From Haladaptatus paucihalophilus DX253 (GTDB lineage Archaea; Halobacteriota; Halobacteria; Halobacteriales; Haladaptataceae), in assembly GCF_000376445.1 (NCBI RefSeq), contig NZ_AQXI01000001.1, positions 1,644,962-1,708,961 of the forward strand: a DNA stretch of 64,000 nt, in the 5' to 3' direction. Shown in pieces: positions 16,100 to 25,003 of the stretch. A program made the position numbers and the translations under genes. The notes below the pieces were generated by a model. That model was given only the letters and a program-made list of their open reading frames with translations, ran no database searches and had not been told where the DNA came from. How positions within the stretch are numbered: the stretch's first letter is position 1; each line of letters starts with the position of its first letter.

Positions 16100-17791
16100 T
16101 CAATCGAGTTCTCGACCCGGCGATGAAGTCTGTACGCCGCTGATGTCGAAGCGTGCTCCGCGACGAGTGTTGTCCGTCGCGTTCACCTCCCAGCCGTGTC
16201 GTTCGGCGATACCGGCGACGATGGAGAGTCCCGCACCCGTCCCGTCGGTTCGGGTCGAATAGCCGTGGTCGAAGACGCGACCCTGTTCGGTCGGCGGGAT
16301 GCCCGGCCCGTCGTCACCGACGTATATCGTTCCACTCCGCTGTTCGTTCTCGTCCTCTTTCCACCCGACCTCGACGGCCACGGTCGGTCCAGCGTGTTCG
16401 ACCGCGTTTCGAAACAGGTTCTCGAACACGCTCGACAACTGTCCCTCGTTCGCTCGAACGACGACGGGACCGGTTTCGATGGAGACCGTGGCGGCGTCCG
16501 TCTCGACGTTCTCCCACGCCCGCTCGGCGAGTCGTTCGAGATCGAGGGATTCGAACCGTTCCGAGCGCTCGTGACGTGCCATCGAAAGGACGTCATCGAT
16601 TATCTCCTCCATGCGGTCGTGGGCGCGTTCGACGTTATCGAAGTACTCGCCGTCGGAGCGCTCGCGTTCGAGTCCGAGGTACCCTTCGGCGACGTTGAGG
16701 GGATTGCGAAGGTCGTGGGCGATGGTGTGCCCGACCCGCTCCAGTCGCTCGTTGTGCCGCTCTACGGCCCGCTTTTTCCGCTCGAACTCGGTCACGTCTC
16801 GAACGATGAGTATCGTCCCCGAAAGCTTCGTCCCCGAGTCGGACACCTTCGAACAGTGGACGTCGAGGTACCGAAGGTCGCCACCGACGTCGCTGACGAT
16901 GGGCGTTTCGGGAACCCGCCGTGCACGGAAACACTCCACGAGTTCGGGGAACGCCGCACAGACGTCATCGAACCGTCGGCCGATATCGTCGGACGAAACG
17001 TCGAGCAGTCGGTTTGCCGCGGGATTCGTATCCACCAAGCGGCCGCTGTCGTCGGTGACGATGACGGCATCGGTCATCTCGTCCACGACCGCGGAGCGTC
17101 CGACCGGAACCAGATCGAACAACCGGTGGTGCCAGATAGCGTAGGCGAACGCGATGGCCGTGGCGGCGAAAAACACCTCCGGTTCGATTCCCAACAGCCC
17201 GTTGTAGAACAGCGCGGAAGCCGTCCACGGAATCATCGTCCCGACTATCAGCGCGGTCGCCTGTCCCCGGAAGAACCGGCGCGCTCGTATCAATCCTCGA
17301 AGGAGCAACAGCGTCCCGAGACCGTCCACGAGATTCGAGTAGACGACGCTCGTCCAGAACCACGGGCCGAACGTTCGGTCCAACCGAACCACGCCGTCGG
17401 TGACGACGAGTTCGCTCGACGTTCGAACGAGGTGGTGGACAGGATTGGTCCAGACGAGCACCAGCGTACCGCCAGCATACAAGAAGAGTATCGAGAACGT
17501 CCGCCGCGTCAGCCACTCATCGTGGCCCGTGTATTCACACGCGAAGACGAACCACGTTATCGGAATTGCGACGATGCCGAAGTACTGAACGTTGACCCAG
17601 AACAGTTTCCCAGCGAGCGACGTGCTCGCTATCTGCAGCGCGTTTCCGGCCGTCCAAACGGCCGCGGCTGTCGTGAATCCGACTAACGGCGTCGCACCCG
17701 GACGAGAGCGATAGCGCCATATGAACGCGGTAACGCCGAGGATGACGAGAGTCGAAACGACCGAGAGGGTCGCGGACGGTGTGACTTGCAT
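16100..17791 (-). CDS. Seven-helix sensor histidine kinase with PAS domain
   Basis: This is a 563-residue membrane sensor kinase. The N-terminal sensor has about seven helices (residues 8-222) of the 7TM histidine-kinase type. A PAS domain (about 236-335) follows. The dimerisation/phospho-acceptor region carries H359 in HTIAHDLRNPL. The ATPase domain has the N box NLFRNAVEH (458-466), DDGPGIP (493-499) and GTGAGLSI (517-524). No response regulator lies beside it, so it may signal to a distant partner, as is common for haloarchaeal kinases. A palindrome 75-90 bases upstream may control it. Confidence 0.93.
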   Translation of the reverse strand: MQVTPSATLSVVSTLVILGVTAFIWRYRSRPGATPLVGFTTAAAVWTAGNALQIASTSLAGKLFWVNVQYFGIVAIPITWFVFACEYTGHDEWLTRRTFSILFLYAGGTLVLVWTNPVHHLVRTSSELVVTDGVVRLDRTFGPWFWTSVVYSNLVDGLGTLLLLRGLIRARRFFRGQATALIVGTMIPWTASALFYNGLLGIEPEVFFAATAIAFAYAIWHHRLFDLVPVGRSAVVDEMTDAVIVTDDSGRLVDTNPAANRLLDVSSDDIGRRFDDVCAAFPELVECFRARRVPETPIVSDVGGDLRYLDVHCSKVSDSGTKLSGTILIVRDVTEFERKKRAVERHNERLERVGHTIAHDLRNPLNVAEGYLGLERERSDGEYFDNVERAHDRMEEIIDDVLSMARHERSERFESLDLERLAERAWENVETDAATVSIETGPVVVRANEGQLSSVFENLFRNAVEHAGPTVAVEVGWKEDENEQRSGTIYVGDDGPGIPPTEQGRVFDHGYSTRTDGTGAGLSIVAGIAERHGWEVNATDNTRRGARFDISGVQTSSPGRELD

Positions 17792-17865
17792 TTCGATATC
17801 GCTTTGCGTTCCAGATTTCGTATCGAGACTGATAAATCATCCCACTGCAATATCTGGTTCCGAAC

Positions 17866-17881
17866 CATCATATCTATGATG
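17866..17881 (-). promoter_or_regulatory. 16-bp palindrome upstream of the histidine kinase gene
   Basis: The arms catcata and tatgatg are exact inverted repeats with a two-base spacer. A second short inverted repeat, ggttc-c-gaacc, abuts it at 17857-17867. They lie 75-90 bases before the kinase start codon, in the 214-base gap between this gene and thrC. It is an operator or hairpin candidate. Confidence 0.4.
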
Positions 17882-18005
17882 TTTTCGAGAGACGGAGAAT
17901 ATTGTTGCGATTGTCATAATGAAAATATCGAACGTTCGGATGGATTCTATCGACTCGTCGTCAGTCGGGCGGCTACCGAGCGACGTTTCGACGTGATACG
18001 CTCGG

Positions 18006-19265
18006 CTACTGACTGAGCACGTCGAGCACATCGTCCGTGTCCGCCGGAACCGGTTCCGGCTCGACGCCCGCCGCGGCCGCCGCGTCGGGGTCTTTCAGGA
18101 GGTGGCCCGTCGTCAGGCAGACGACGTTTTCGCCCGGCGAGATTTCACCCGACTCGCGGAGTTTTCGCAATCCGGCGACGCTCGCCGCGCTCGCGGGTTC
18201 GACGCCGACGCCATCCCGCGCCAACGCGCGCTGGGCGTCGGTGATTTCCTCGTCGGTGACGGCGACGGCAGTGCCGCCCGTCTCCCGAATCGCTGGGAGC
18301 GCCTTCGGGGCGTTGACGGGATTGCCGATGCGGATGGCGGTTGCGATGGTCTCCACCTCGTCCCAGCGACGGACTTCCTCGGCGTCGTTCTCGACGGCTT
18401 CGACCATCGGGGCCGCGCCTTCGGCCTGCACGCCGGTCAGGACGGGCACCTCCTCGGGCGTGAGTTCCCCGGCGGCGACGAGTTCGCGGAACGCCTTGAA
18501 CAGCGCGCTGGTGTTTCCGGCGTTGCCGACGGGGAGGACGATTCGGTCGGGCAGTTCGCCCGTCTGGTCGCGGAACTGCTCTATCATTTCGAGGCCGATG
18601 GTCTTCTGCCCCTCCAGTCGGAAGGGGTTGAGCGAGTTGAGCAGATAGGCTTCGCCCCGATTTGCGAGGTCGGAAACGATGTCGAGGCAGTCGTCGAAGT
18701 TGCCGTCCACTTCGAGGATTCGCGCGCCGTGGAGGCTGGCCTGTGCGACCTTTCCGGCGGCGACTTTCCCGGCGGGGAGGAGCACGAGCACTTCGGTTCC
18801 GGCCCGTGCGCCGTAGCAGGCGAGCGCCGCGCTGGTGTTCCCGGTGCTCGCACAGGCGAGGCGGGAGACGCCCAACTCTTCGGCGACCTTGACGCCCAGC
18901 GTCATGCCGCGGTCCTTGAAACTCCCGGTCGGGTTCATCCCCTCGTGTTTGACGCGGAGCGCGTCGACGCCGACTTCCTCCTCGATGGTCGGCACCTCGT
19001 AGAGCGGGGTGTTCCCCTCTTCGATGCTCACGCCGGACTCGACGGGAAGGGCGTCGGCGTAGCGCCAGACGCCGCTCCCCTCGAAGTCGTCGAACGTCGG
19101 GTGGTCGGCGTAGCGGACTTCGAGCAGTCCGTCACAGTCGGGACAGCGGTAGCGAATCTCGTCGAAGGGTGCGCCGGTCCACTCGCAGTCGATACAGGCG
19201 AGCCATACGCCGTCGTCCGCACCGTCGGGTTCGGGTGCGGTCGGATTCGAGAGCGTCAGGTTCAT
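18006..19265 (-). CDS. thrC: Threonine synthase
   Basis: This 419-residue PLP enzyme converts O-phosphohomoserine to threonine. The PLP lysine lies in GSFKDRGMT (near 114), and the phosphate-binding Gly loop in VLPVGNAGN (near 238). The N-terminal part carries a CxxC...CxxC zinc-ribbon-like motif (CIDCEWTG ... CPDCDG, about 21-45), seen in many archaeal ThrC proteins. The start at 19265 (MNLTLSNPT) is preferred over an upstream ATG that adds 16 basic residues. Together with metX and metY it shows that the homoserine branches are encoded in this region. Confidence 0.94.
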   Translation of the reverse strand: MNLTLSNPTAPEPDGADDGVWLACIDCEWTGAPFDEIRYRCPDCDGLLEVRYADHPTFDDFEGSGVWRYADALPVESGVSIEEGNTPLYEVPTIEEEVGVDALRVKHEGMNPTGSFKDRGMTLGVKVAEELGVSRLACASTGNTSAALACYGARAGTEVLVLLPAGKVAAGKVAQASLHGARILEVDGNFDDCLDIVSDLANRGEAYLLNSLNPFRLEGQKTIGLEMIEQFRDQTGELPDRIVLPVGNAGNTSALFKAFRELVAAGELTPEEVPVLTGVQAEGAAPMVEAVENDAEEVRRWDEVETIATAIRIGNPVNAPKALPAIRETGGTAVAVTDEEITDAQRALARDGVGVEPASAASVAGLRKLRESGEISPGENVVCLTTGHLLKDPDAAAAAGVEPEPVPADTDDVLDVLSQ

Positions 19266-19376
19266 TGAGCGGGTGGATGGGTTCCGAGGTGAAAAAGGCG
19301 CGGACGGTGGCAACGCTGGCAGCGGCCGTCGGAAGCACCGCGCCGACCCGTGAAAACGCCGCGAACGACGGCAACG

Positions 19377-20366
19377 CTACGACGAAAGCGAGAGCACGAG
19401 GTCGTCGTTATCGCGCTGGAGCTCGGTACCGAACGCCGACGAAAGCGCGTCCATCCGCTGGACGCTCCACGTTCCCGCGTAGTGTTCCGCCTCGTGGACC
19501 GCGAGGTCGTAAATCTCCGTCGGGCGGAGTCGAAGCTCCGAGAGTTCACCGTCCGAGACGGTCACTTCGAAGAGAAAACCCCGGTCGTTGTGGCGTTCCG
19601 AATCGGTCGCGTAATCGTCCACGAAATCCCCCGTGTCGTAGAGCACGAGCGTATCGTCGATGACTTCGACGCCCTGAAAGACGTGCGCGCTGTGACCGTG
19701 CACGATGTCCACGCCCTCCTCCGCCAACCAGCGAGCGAACTCCCGAAACTCGACGGTGGGTTCGGTTCGCATGTTCGGACCCCAGTGAAGCGACGCCACG
19801 AGCAGGTCGGGGTCCTCCGTTCGAGCGCGGGCGAGGGACCGCCCGACGCGTCGCACCGCTTGCGGGTGGGTGACGTCGAAGTTCACGTACGCCGTCCCGG
19901 CTTTGTCCGACTTCGCCGCGAACTCCGGCGTGTTGTCGGTGAACGAGACGAACGCGACCTCCAACCCGTCCACGGTGACGAACGCGGGGGAACAGGCCGC
20001 TTCCAAATCGGCCCCCGCACCCGAATGGCGGATTTCGGCGTCGTCGAGGTGACCCACCGTGTCCGCGAGCGCGTCCGGGCCGTAGTCCAGCACGTGATTG
20101 TTCGCCAGATTCGCCCACTCGACGCCCACCGATTCGAGCGCCGGAATCGCCCAGTCCGGGTCGGCCCGGAAGTGAAACGGACGATACGTGTCCGTCCACA
20201 GCGTACCACCCGCGGAGAGACAGCATTCGAGATTGATGAACAGACCGTCGAGCGCGCGGAGGGTCCCTTCAACGTTGCCCCAAACCCCCGAGACGCTCCG
20301 CCGTTGCTGTCGTTCGTTTATCAACCGCCCGAGCATCACGTCCCCCGTAAAACCGAGTCGAGTCAT
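19377..20366 (-). CDS. CapA-like metallophosphatase-fold protein
   Basis: The 329-residue protein belongs to the CapA / poly-gamma-glutamate synthesis family (PGA_cap), which has a calcineurin-like phosphoesterase fold. Key segments are FTGDVMLGR near residue 8, WANLANNHVLDYG near residue 95, HWGPNM near residue 170 and VHGHSAHVFQG near residue 198, which carry the metal-binding Asp, Asn and His residues. In bacteria CapA helps synthesise surface polyglutamate. Some haloarchaea make polyglutamate, but no capB/C genes are visible here, so that role is only a possibility. Confidence 0.88.
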   Translation of the reverse strand: MTRLGFTGDVMLGRLINERQQRRSVSGVWGNVEGTLRALDGLFINLECCLSAGGTLWTDTYRPFHFRADPDWAIPALESVGVEWANLANNHVLDYGPDALADTVGHLDDAEIRHSGAGADLEAACSPAFVTVDGLEVAFVSFTDNTPEFAAKSDKAGTAYVNFDVTHPQAVRRVGRSLARARTEDPDLLVASLHWGPNMRTEPTVEFREFARWLAEEGVDIVHGHSAHVFQGVEVIDDTLVLYDTGDFVDDYATDSERHNDRGFLFEVTVSDGELSELRLRPTEIYDLAVHEAEHYAGTWSVQRMDALSSAFGTELQRDNDDLVLSLSS

Positions 20367-20502
20367 CCCCCTTTCTCACCCACCTAGAGGTAGCGTGACA
20401 CCGGCAAAAGGCTACTCGCTCGTGAGACGGCAATCGGGCAGGAAACCGTCCTGTTCGGTTCCTGCGGAAACCCACATCAACCACCGTGGCCTACGTTCAC
20501 AT

Positions 20503-20976
20503 ATGGCACAAGAACGGAGCGAAACCATCGGCGAGCGAATCAGAGAGCGCGGGGTTATCAACAGAACGTGGTCGAGTTCGATACTCGGGGGGCTGGTCGG
20601 CGGCATCGTGTTCGGCCTGCTGCTGCAGTCGATGGGGGTGCTGCCGACCGTCGCGGCGTTGTACGGACTCGACGGGACGACGATGGGGTGGGTCGCCCAC
20701 CTGTTCAACAGCGTCGTGTTCGGTCTCGTCTTCGGGGCCGTGATGACGATGACGCGACTTCGAGCGTACGCCGACCGCCCCGGCCCGACGGCCGGAATCG
20801 GCGTGGCGTACGGAATCGTGTTGTGGGTCGTCGCCGCGAGTTTCGTCATGCCGTTCTGGCTCGGCGCGGTCGGCATGACGCTCGCCGTCCCGACGTTCGA
20901 CGTCGTGAGCCTCGTCGGCCACGTCGTCTACGGCGTCCTGTTGGGTGCGGTGTTCGCCATCGCCTACCGGCGCTGA
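20503..20976 (+). CDS. Four-helix membrane protein, unknown function
   Basis: This 157-residue protein starts MAQERSETIGERIRERG, followed by four to five hydrophobic helices. Segments such as LVGGIVFGLLLQSMGVL and the Phe/Gly-rich VVFGLVFGAVMTM lie at about 28-45 and 72-86. A longer in-frame reading begins at 20188 but overlaps the CapA gene antisense, so the ATG at 20503 is used. It ends two bases before the argF stop region, converging on argF. No function recognised; similar membrane proteins are common in haloarchaea. Confidence 0.7.
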   Translation: MAQERSETIGERIRERGVINRTWSSSILGGLVGGIVFGLLLQSMGVLPTVAALYGLDGTTMGWVAHLFNSVVFGLVFGAVMTMTRLRAYADRPGPTAGIGVAYGIVLWVVAASFVMPFWLGAVGMTLAVPTFDVVSLVGHVVYGVLLGAVFAIAYRR

Positions 20977-20977
20977 C

Positions 20978-21871
20978 TCACCGTTTTCCCGCGAGGAACG
21001 CGAGGAGCGCCTTCTGTGCGTGAAGCCTGTTCTCCGCTTGGTCCCACGACAGCGAGCGGTCGCTTTCGAGGACGTTACCGGTAATCTCCTCGCCGCGGTG
21101 GGCGGGCAGACAGTGCATGACCGGCATCGAATCGGGGAGCAACTCCTCGTTCAGTTGGAAGCCGTCGAACGCGGCCAGTTTCGACTCGCGTTCGTCCTCC
21201 TCGCCCATGCTGACCCAGACGTCGGTGTAGACGACATCTGCGTCCGCGACCGCCGCGTCCGGGTCGTTCGTCACCGTCGGCTTCGGTCCGCGGGCGGCCG
21301 CCGTCGAGATGGCATCGGTCGAGGGTTCGTACCCCTCGGGAGTTGCGATGGTCAGGTCGATACCGACCGTCGCGGCCGCGATGGCGAAGGAGTTGACGAC
21401 GTTGTTACCGTCGCCGACCCACGCGACCGTGAGGTCCTCGAACCCGCCGAAGTGCTCCCGAATCGTCTGGAGGTCGGCGAGCGCCTGACACGGATGCGCC
21501 ACGTCGGAAAGCCCGTTGATTATCGGAATTGTGGCGTGTTCGGCCATCTCGACCAGACTGTCGTGGTCGAACACGCGGGCCATCACGGCGTCCACGTAGC
21601 CCGAGAGCACCCGCCCCGTGTCGGAGAGTGGTTCGCCCCTGTTGAGTTGCGTGTCGTTCGGCCCGAGGAAGATGGCGTGCCCGCCGAGGTCCGTCATCCC
21701 CGTCTCGAACGAGATGCGGGTGCGCGTGCTCGGCTTCTCGAACAGCATGGCGAGCGTCTGGCCGGAAAGTACGTGCGGCGACCCGCTCTCCTTGTATTCG
21801 GACGCGAGCGCCAGCACCTCCGCCACCTCCTCCGGCGACAGGTCGTCCACGTCGAGGAAGTGACGCGTCAT
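20978..21871 (-). CDS. argF: Ornithine carbamoyltransferase
   Basis: This 297-residue enzyme makes citrulline from ornithine and carbamoyl phosphate. The carbamoyl-phosphate motif STRTR is at 48-52, the HPCQ motif at 126-129 and HCLP at 253-256. It is the last gene of the lysW operon and its ATG overlaps the lysK stop by four bases (21868-21871). The upstream in-frame extension is only antisense reading through lysK. All family catalytic motifs are intact. Confidence 0.96.
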   Translation of the reverse strand: MTRHFLDVDDLSPEEVAEVLALASEYKESGSPHVLSGQTLAMLFEKPSTRTRISFETGMTDLGGHAIFLGPNDTQLNRGEPLSDTGRVLSGYVDAVMARVFDHDSLVEMAEHATIPIINGLSDVAHPCQALADLQTIREHFGGFEDLTVAWVGDGNNVVNSFAIAAATVGIDLTIATPEGYEPSTDAISTAAARGPKPTVTNDPDAAVADADVVYTDVWVSMGEEDERESKLAAFDGFQLNEELLPDSMPVMHCLPAHRGEEITGNVLESDRSLSWDQAENRLHAQKALLAFLAGKR

Positions 21872-22935
21872 GCATCCACCTCCAGTTTCTCGCAGACGGC
21901 AGTCAACACAGAAATCGACCTGTCGAACTCGGCCAGTTCGATGTGCTCTTCGGGCGTGTGGTCGAGCGAGGAGTCGCCCGGTCCGTACGTGACGACCGGA
22001 CAGTCCCAGGCCTCGGCGTAGAGGTTCGCGTCGCTCGTTCCCGTCTTCCGGAGCAGGGAGGGGTCGCCGCCCTCCTCGCGGATGGCGACGCGGAACGCAC
22101 GACCCAACTCCGTCCGCGGGCTGGAGAGCGTCGGCGGAATCGGGGTGTTCCACGATAGCTTACCGGCATCGAGTTCGGCTTCGGCGACCGACCGAATCTC
22201 TTCGGCCGTCGTACCCGACGGAATGCGGAACTGGATTTCGACCGTCGCCTCCGTGGCGAAGCCGTCCGGGGTCAGACCGCCGTCGAACTCGACGGGCTTT
22301 ACCGTCACCGAGGTCGCCGTCGAGGATTCGTCGGCGTCCGACGCCGCCGTGTCGAACGCCGATTCGACGCTCGTCAGCCACTCCGTCGCGTACTGAATCG
22401 CGTTCGGTTCCGGGCGGGAGGTGTGCACGGAATCGACCGTGACCGAGTAGGTACCAGTCAGGTAGCCGCGGTAGCCGAGCGTCAGGGCGTCCCAGCCGCT
22501 GGGTTCGCCGTTGACGACGAATTCGGGTTCGTCCACGTCGGAAACGAGGTGGCGCGCGCCGCGCGAGTTCGTCTCCTCGCCGACGACGCCGACGAAGCTC
22601 GCGCCGGTTTCGACCGCCGCGACCGCCATCGCGGCGAGCGGCCCCTTCGCGTCCACGCTTCCGCGACCGTGGAGGATTCCGTCGTCCAGTTCGACCGGGA
22701 CGTCGCCGGGCACGGTGTCGATGTGCGAAGTGAGGAGCACCCCGTTTCCGGGGGCGCGGACGTTGCCAACGTCGTCTATCCAGACGTCGCGCCCGTTCGC
22801 TTCGAGGAAGGCAGCGAGTCGTTCGGCACAGTCCCCTTCCTCGCCCGAAACCGAGGGCGTTTCGACCAGTTCGACCAGCAAATCGTGCGCGTCGGCTTGT
22901 GATACAGAAGTAGAATCCATCATCGTTCCTATCAT
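21868..22935 (-). CDS. lysK: [LysW]-lysine/ornithine hydrolase
   Basis: This 355-residue M20-family metallo-hydrolase releases ornithine (or lysine) from the LysW carrier. Metal-binding and catalytic residues are H71 (TSHIDTVPGD, with D73), D95 (GSVDAKGPL), the catalytic glutamate E120 with E121 in VGEETN, and the late His in the SLDHTPEEH segment (near 334). The ATG at 22935 overlaps the argD stop (ATGA), as with the other operon genes. Acetylornithine deacetylase (ArgE) is a close alternative, but the presence of lysW and argX in the same operon favours LysK. Confidence 0.9.
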   Translation of the reverse strand: MIGTMMDSTSVSQADAHDLLVELVETPSVSGEEGDCAERLAAFLEANGRDVWIDDVGNVRAPGNGVLLTSHIDTVPGDVPVELDDGILHGRGSVDAKGPLAAMAVAAVETGASFVGVVGEETNSRGARHLVSDVDEPEFVVNGEPSGWDALTLGYRGYLTGTYSVTVDSVHTSRPEPNAIQYATEWLTSVESAFDTAASDADESSTATSVTVKPVEFDGGLTPDGFATEATVEIQFRIPSGTTAEEIRSVAEAELDAGKLSWNTPIPPTLSSPRTELGRAFRVAIREEGGDPSLLRKTGTSDANLYAEAWDCPVVTYGPGDSSLDHTPEEHIELAEFDRSISVLTAVCEKLEVDA

Positions 22936-24065
22936 TCGTTCCCTCCCAGCACGTCGGCCAGCGCGGAAACGACGGTATCGACGTGTTCCGTGTCCACCGT
23001 CAGCGGCGGGAGGAGGCGGACGACGCTCCGTCCCGCCGGAAGCGCGAGAACGCCGTGTGACAGCGCCAGCTCCTTCAACACGCGGTTCGCTCCGCGTTTG
23101 ACCTCGATACCCACGAGCAGGCCGTGGCCGCGAACCTCGCGGACGGGCAGGTCGGCGGCTTCGAGTTCGGAACGGAGGTACTCGCCCATCTCGGCGGCGT
23201 GCTCCGGCAAGTTCTCCTCCACGAGTACCGAGAGCGTCGCCTCCGCCGCCGCGCTGACGACCGGACTGCCGCTGAAGGTCGAACCGTGCGACCCCGCGGA
23301 CTCGGCTATCCAGTCGGCACAGAGCGTCGCGCCGATGGGCAGGCCGCTCGCCAACCCCTTCGCCGTCGTGAGCACGTCGGGGGTGACGTCGGCGTGTTCG
23401 CACGCCCAGAAGGCACCCGTCCGGCCGAGGCCTGTCTGCACCTCGTCGAATATCAGGGCCGTTCCAGCGTCCTCGGTCAACTCGCGGGCGGCCTGAAGGT
23501 ACGTCTTCGTGGCGGGATTGACGCCGCCCTCGCCCTGTACGGGTTCGAGGATGACGGCCGCCGTGTCGTCGTCGATGACGTCGGCCAGTTCCTCCTCGTC
23601 GCCGTAGGTGACGAACTCCACGTCGTCCACGAGGGGTTCGAACGGCGCGCGGAACTTCTTCTTCCACGTCACCGACAGCGACCCCATGGTCCGGCCGTGG
23701 AAGCCGCGCTTCGCGGCGACGAGTTTCGACTTCCCGGTCGCGCTCCGGGCGAACTTCAGCGCCGCCTCGTTCGCTTCGGTTCCCGAGTTGTTGAGCCAGA
23801 CGTTTTCGAGGCCCTCGGGTGCGACGGCGGCCAGTTTCGCGTAGAGGTCGTCGCGGGCGTCGGTGGGATACGACGCGTGGACGAACAGCAGTTCCGCGGC
23901 CTGTTCTTGGACGGCGGAAACCACGTCCGGGTGGCAGTGGCCGACCGGTGTGACCGCGTAACTCGCGCCGAAGTCGAGGTATTCGGTTCCGTCCTCCGCG
24001 TAGAGGTACGGTCCCTCGCCGCTCGCGATTCGAATCGGCTTCTCGTTGTAGACGAAACCGCTCAT
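22932..24065 (-). CDS. argD: [LysW]-lysine/ornithine aminotransferase (ArgD/LysJ)
   Basis: This class III PLP aminotransferase of 377 residues makes the carrier-bound ornithine from glutamate semialdehyde. The GxGRTG segment FDEVQTGLGRTG (about 206-217) contains the Asp that contacts PLP, and the PLP lysine is in TTAKGLASG (near 233-241). The operon context with lysW shows that its substrate is carrier-bound rather than N-acetylated. It overlaps argB (24062-24065) and lysK by four bases on either side. The C-terminal end is short and lacks extra domains. Confidence 0.92.
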   Translation of the reverse strand: MSGFVYNEKPIRIASGEGPYLYAEDGTEYLDFGASYAVTPVGHCHPDVVSAVQEQAAELLFVHASYPTDARDDLYAKLAAVAPEGLENVWLNNSGTEANEAALKFARSATGKSKLVAAKRGFHGRTMGSLSVTWKKKFRAPFEPLVDDVEFVTYGDEEELADVIDDDTAAVILEPVQGEGGVNPATKTYLQAARELTEDAGTALIFDEVQTGLGRTGAFWACEHADVTPDVLTTAKGLASGLPIGATLCADWIAESAGSHGSTFSGSPVVSAAAEATLSVLVEENLPEHAAEMGEYLRSELEAADLPVREVRGHGLLVGIEVKRGANRVLKELALSHGVLALPAGRSVVRLLPPLTVDTEHVDTVVSALADVLGGNE

Positions 24066-25003
24066 GGCGACACCCCCAGCGAGGCGGGCGTAAAGCGAGT
24101 TCCGTGCCCCTTCCGGGCCGTCGTAATCGGGTCGTGGTTGTTCGCGTCCGCGACGACGACGGATTCCGCACCGCCTTCGAGCGCCTCCGTCGCGGCCATG
24201 ACCTTCTTCGTCATGAACCCTTCAGCGGCCGATTTCGCGGTTTCCATCTCCTCGGGAGTGTCCACTTGCTCGATGAGCGTCGTCTCGTCGTCGGGGTCTT
24301 CGAGGAGACCCGGCACGTCCGTCAGAACGACGAGTTCGCCGCCGAGTGCGCCGGCGATGGCCGCCGCCGCGCGGTCCGCGTCCGCGTTGACCGGCGTTCC
24401 GTCGTCGGCCAGCATGGGAACCGTCACGACCGGCGTGTATCCGCCGTCGAGGAGCGTTTCGAGGAGGTCGGCGTTCACGTCCTCGATTTTGCCGGAGTGG
24501 TCGCCGCGACGTATCTTCTTCTTGCCGTTCTCGACCACCCTGACGGCCGACTTGCGCGGCCCGGTCAGGAGCGCGCCGTCCACGCCGGACAGTCCGATGG
24601 AGCGGACGCCTTCGTTCTGCAGATTAGCCGTCAACTCGGTGTTGAGTTTGCCCGGCATCACCATCTCGAAGACCTCCATCGTCTTCTCGTCGGTGAACCG
24701 GCCCATGACACCGCTGGTGGACTCGACGTACTCGGGTTCCTCGCCGAGTTCGTGGAGCGTGTCGTCCACCGCCGTCGAACCGCCGTGGACGACCACGACG
24801 TCCTGTCCGTTTGCGGTGAGGTGCGCCACGTCCGACAGCGCGCCGTCGGGATTCACCGCCCGCGCGCCGCCGATTTTGACGACCACGGGGGCGGTGTCGT
24901 CCTCGACGACCCCGCCGTCCGCTCGAAGCCCGTCGTCGTTGTCGTTGTCGATGAGTTGGTCGTGTGCGGCCAGCAGTTCCTCGCGGCTGTATTCGTCAGT
25001 CAT
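24062..25003 (-). CDS. argB: [LysW]-glutamate/aminoadipate kinase (ArgB/LysZ)
   Basis: This 313-residue amino-acid kinase phosphorylates the side-chain carboxyl of the carrier-bound glutamate. The N-terminal glycine loop is VVVKIGGARAV (about 39-49), and a second HGGSTAV segment (near 74-80) binds the acyl substrate. The first 30 residues are an acidic extension that binds no recognised ligand. The gene overlaps argC (25000-25003) and argD by four bases each. The lysW operon implies the LysW-linked reaction in place of acetylglutamate. Confidence 0.92.
   Translation of the reverse strand: MTDEYSREELLAAHDQLIDNDNDDGLRADGGVVEDDTAPVVVKIGGARAVNPDGALSDVAHLTANGQDVVVVHGGSTAVDDTLHELGEEPEYVESTSGVMGRFTDEKTMEVFEMVMPGKLNTELTANLQNEGVRSIGLSGVDGALLTGPRKSAVRVVENGKKKIRRGDHSGKIEDVNADLLETLLDGGYTPVVTVPMLADDGTPVNADADRAAAAIAGALGGELVVLTDVPGLLEDPDDETTLIEQVDTPEEMETAKSAAEGFMTKKVMAATEALEGGAESVVVADANNHDPITTARKGHGTRFTPASLGVSP

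Noticed and set aside
21868-24171. Single long minus-strand frame of 767 codons through lysK and argD
   Set aside because: Only the downstream half is the real lysK frame; the first half reads argD out of frame. The true lysK start is at 22935.
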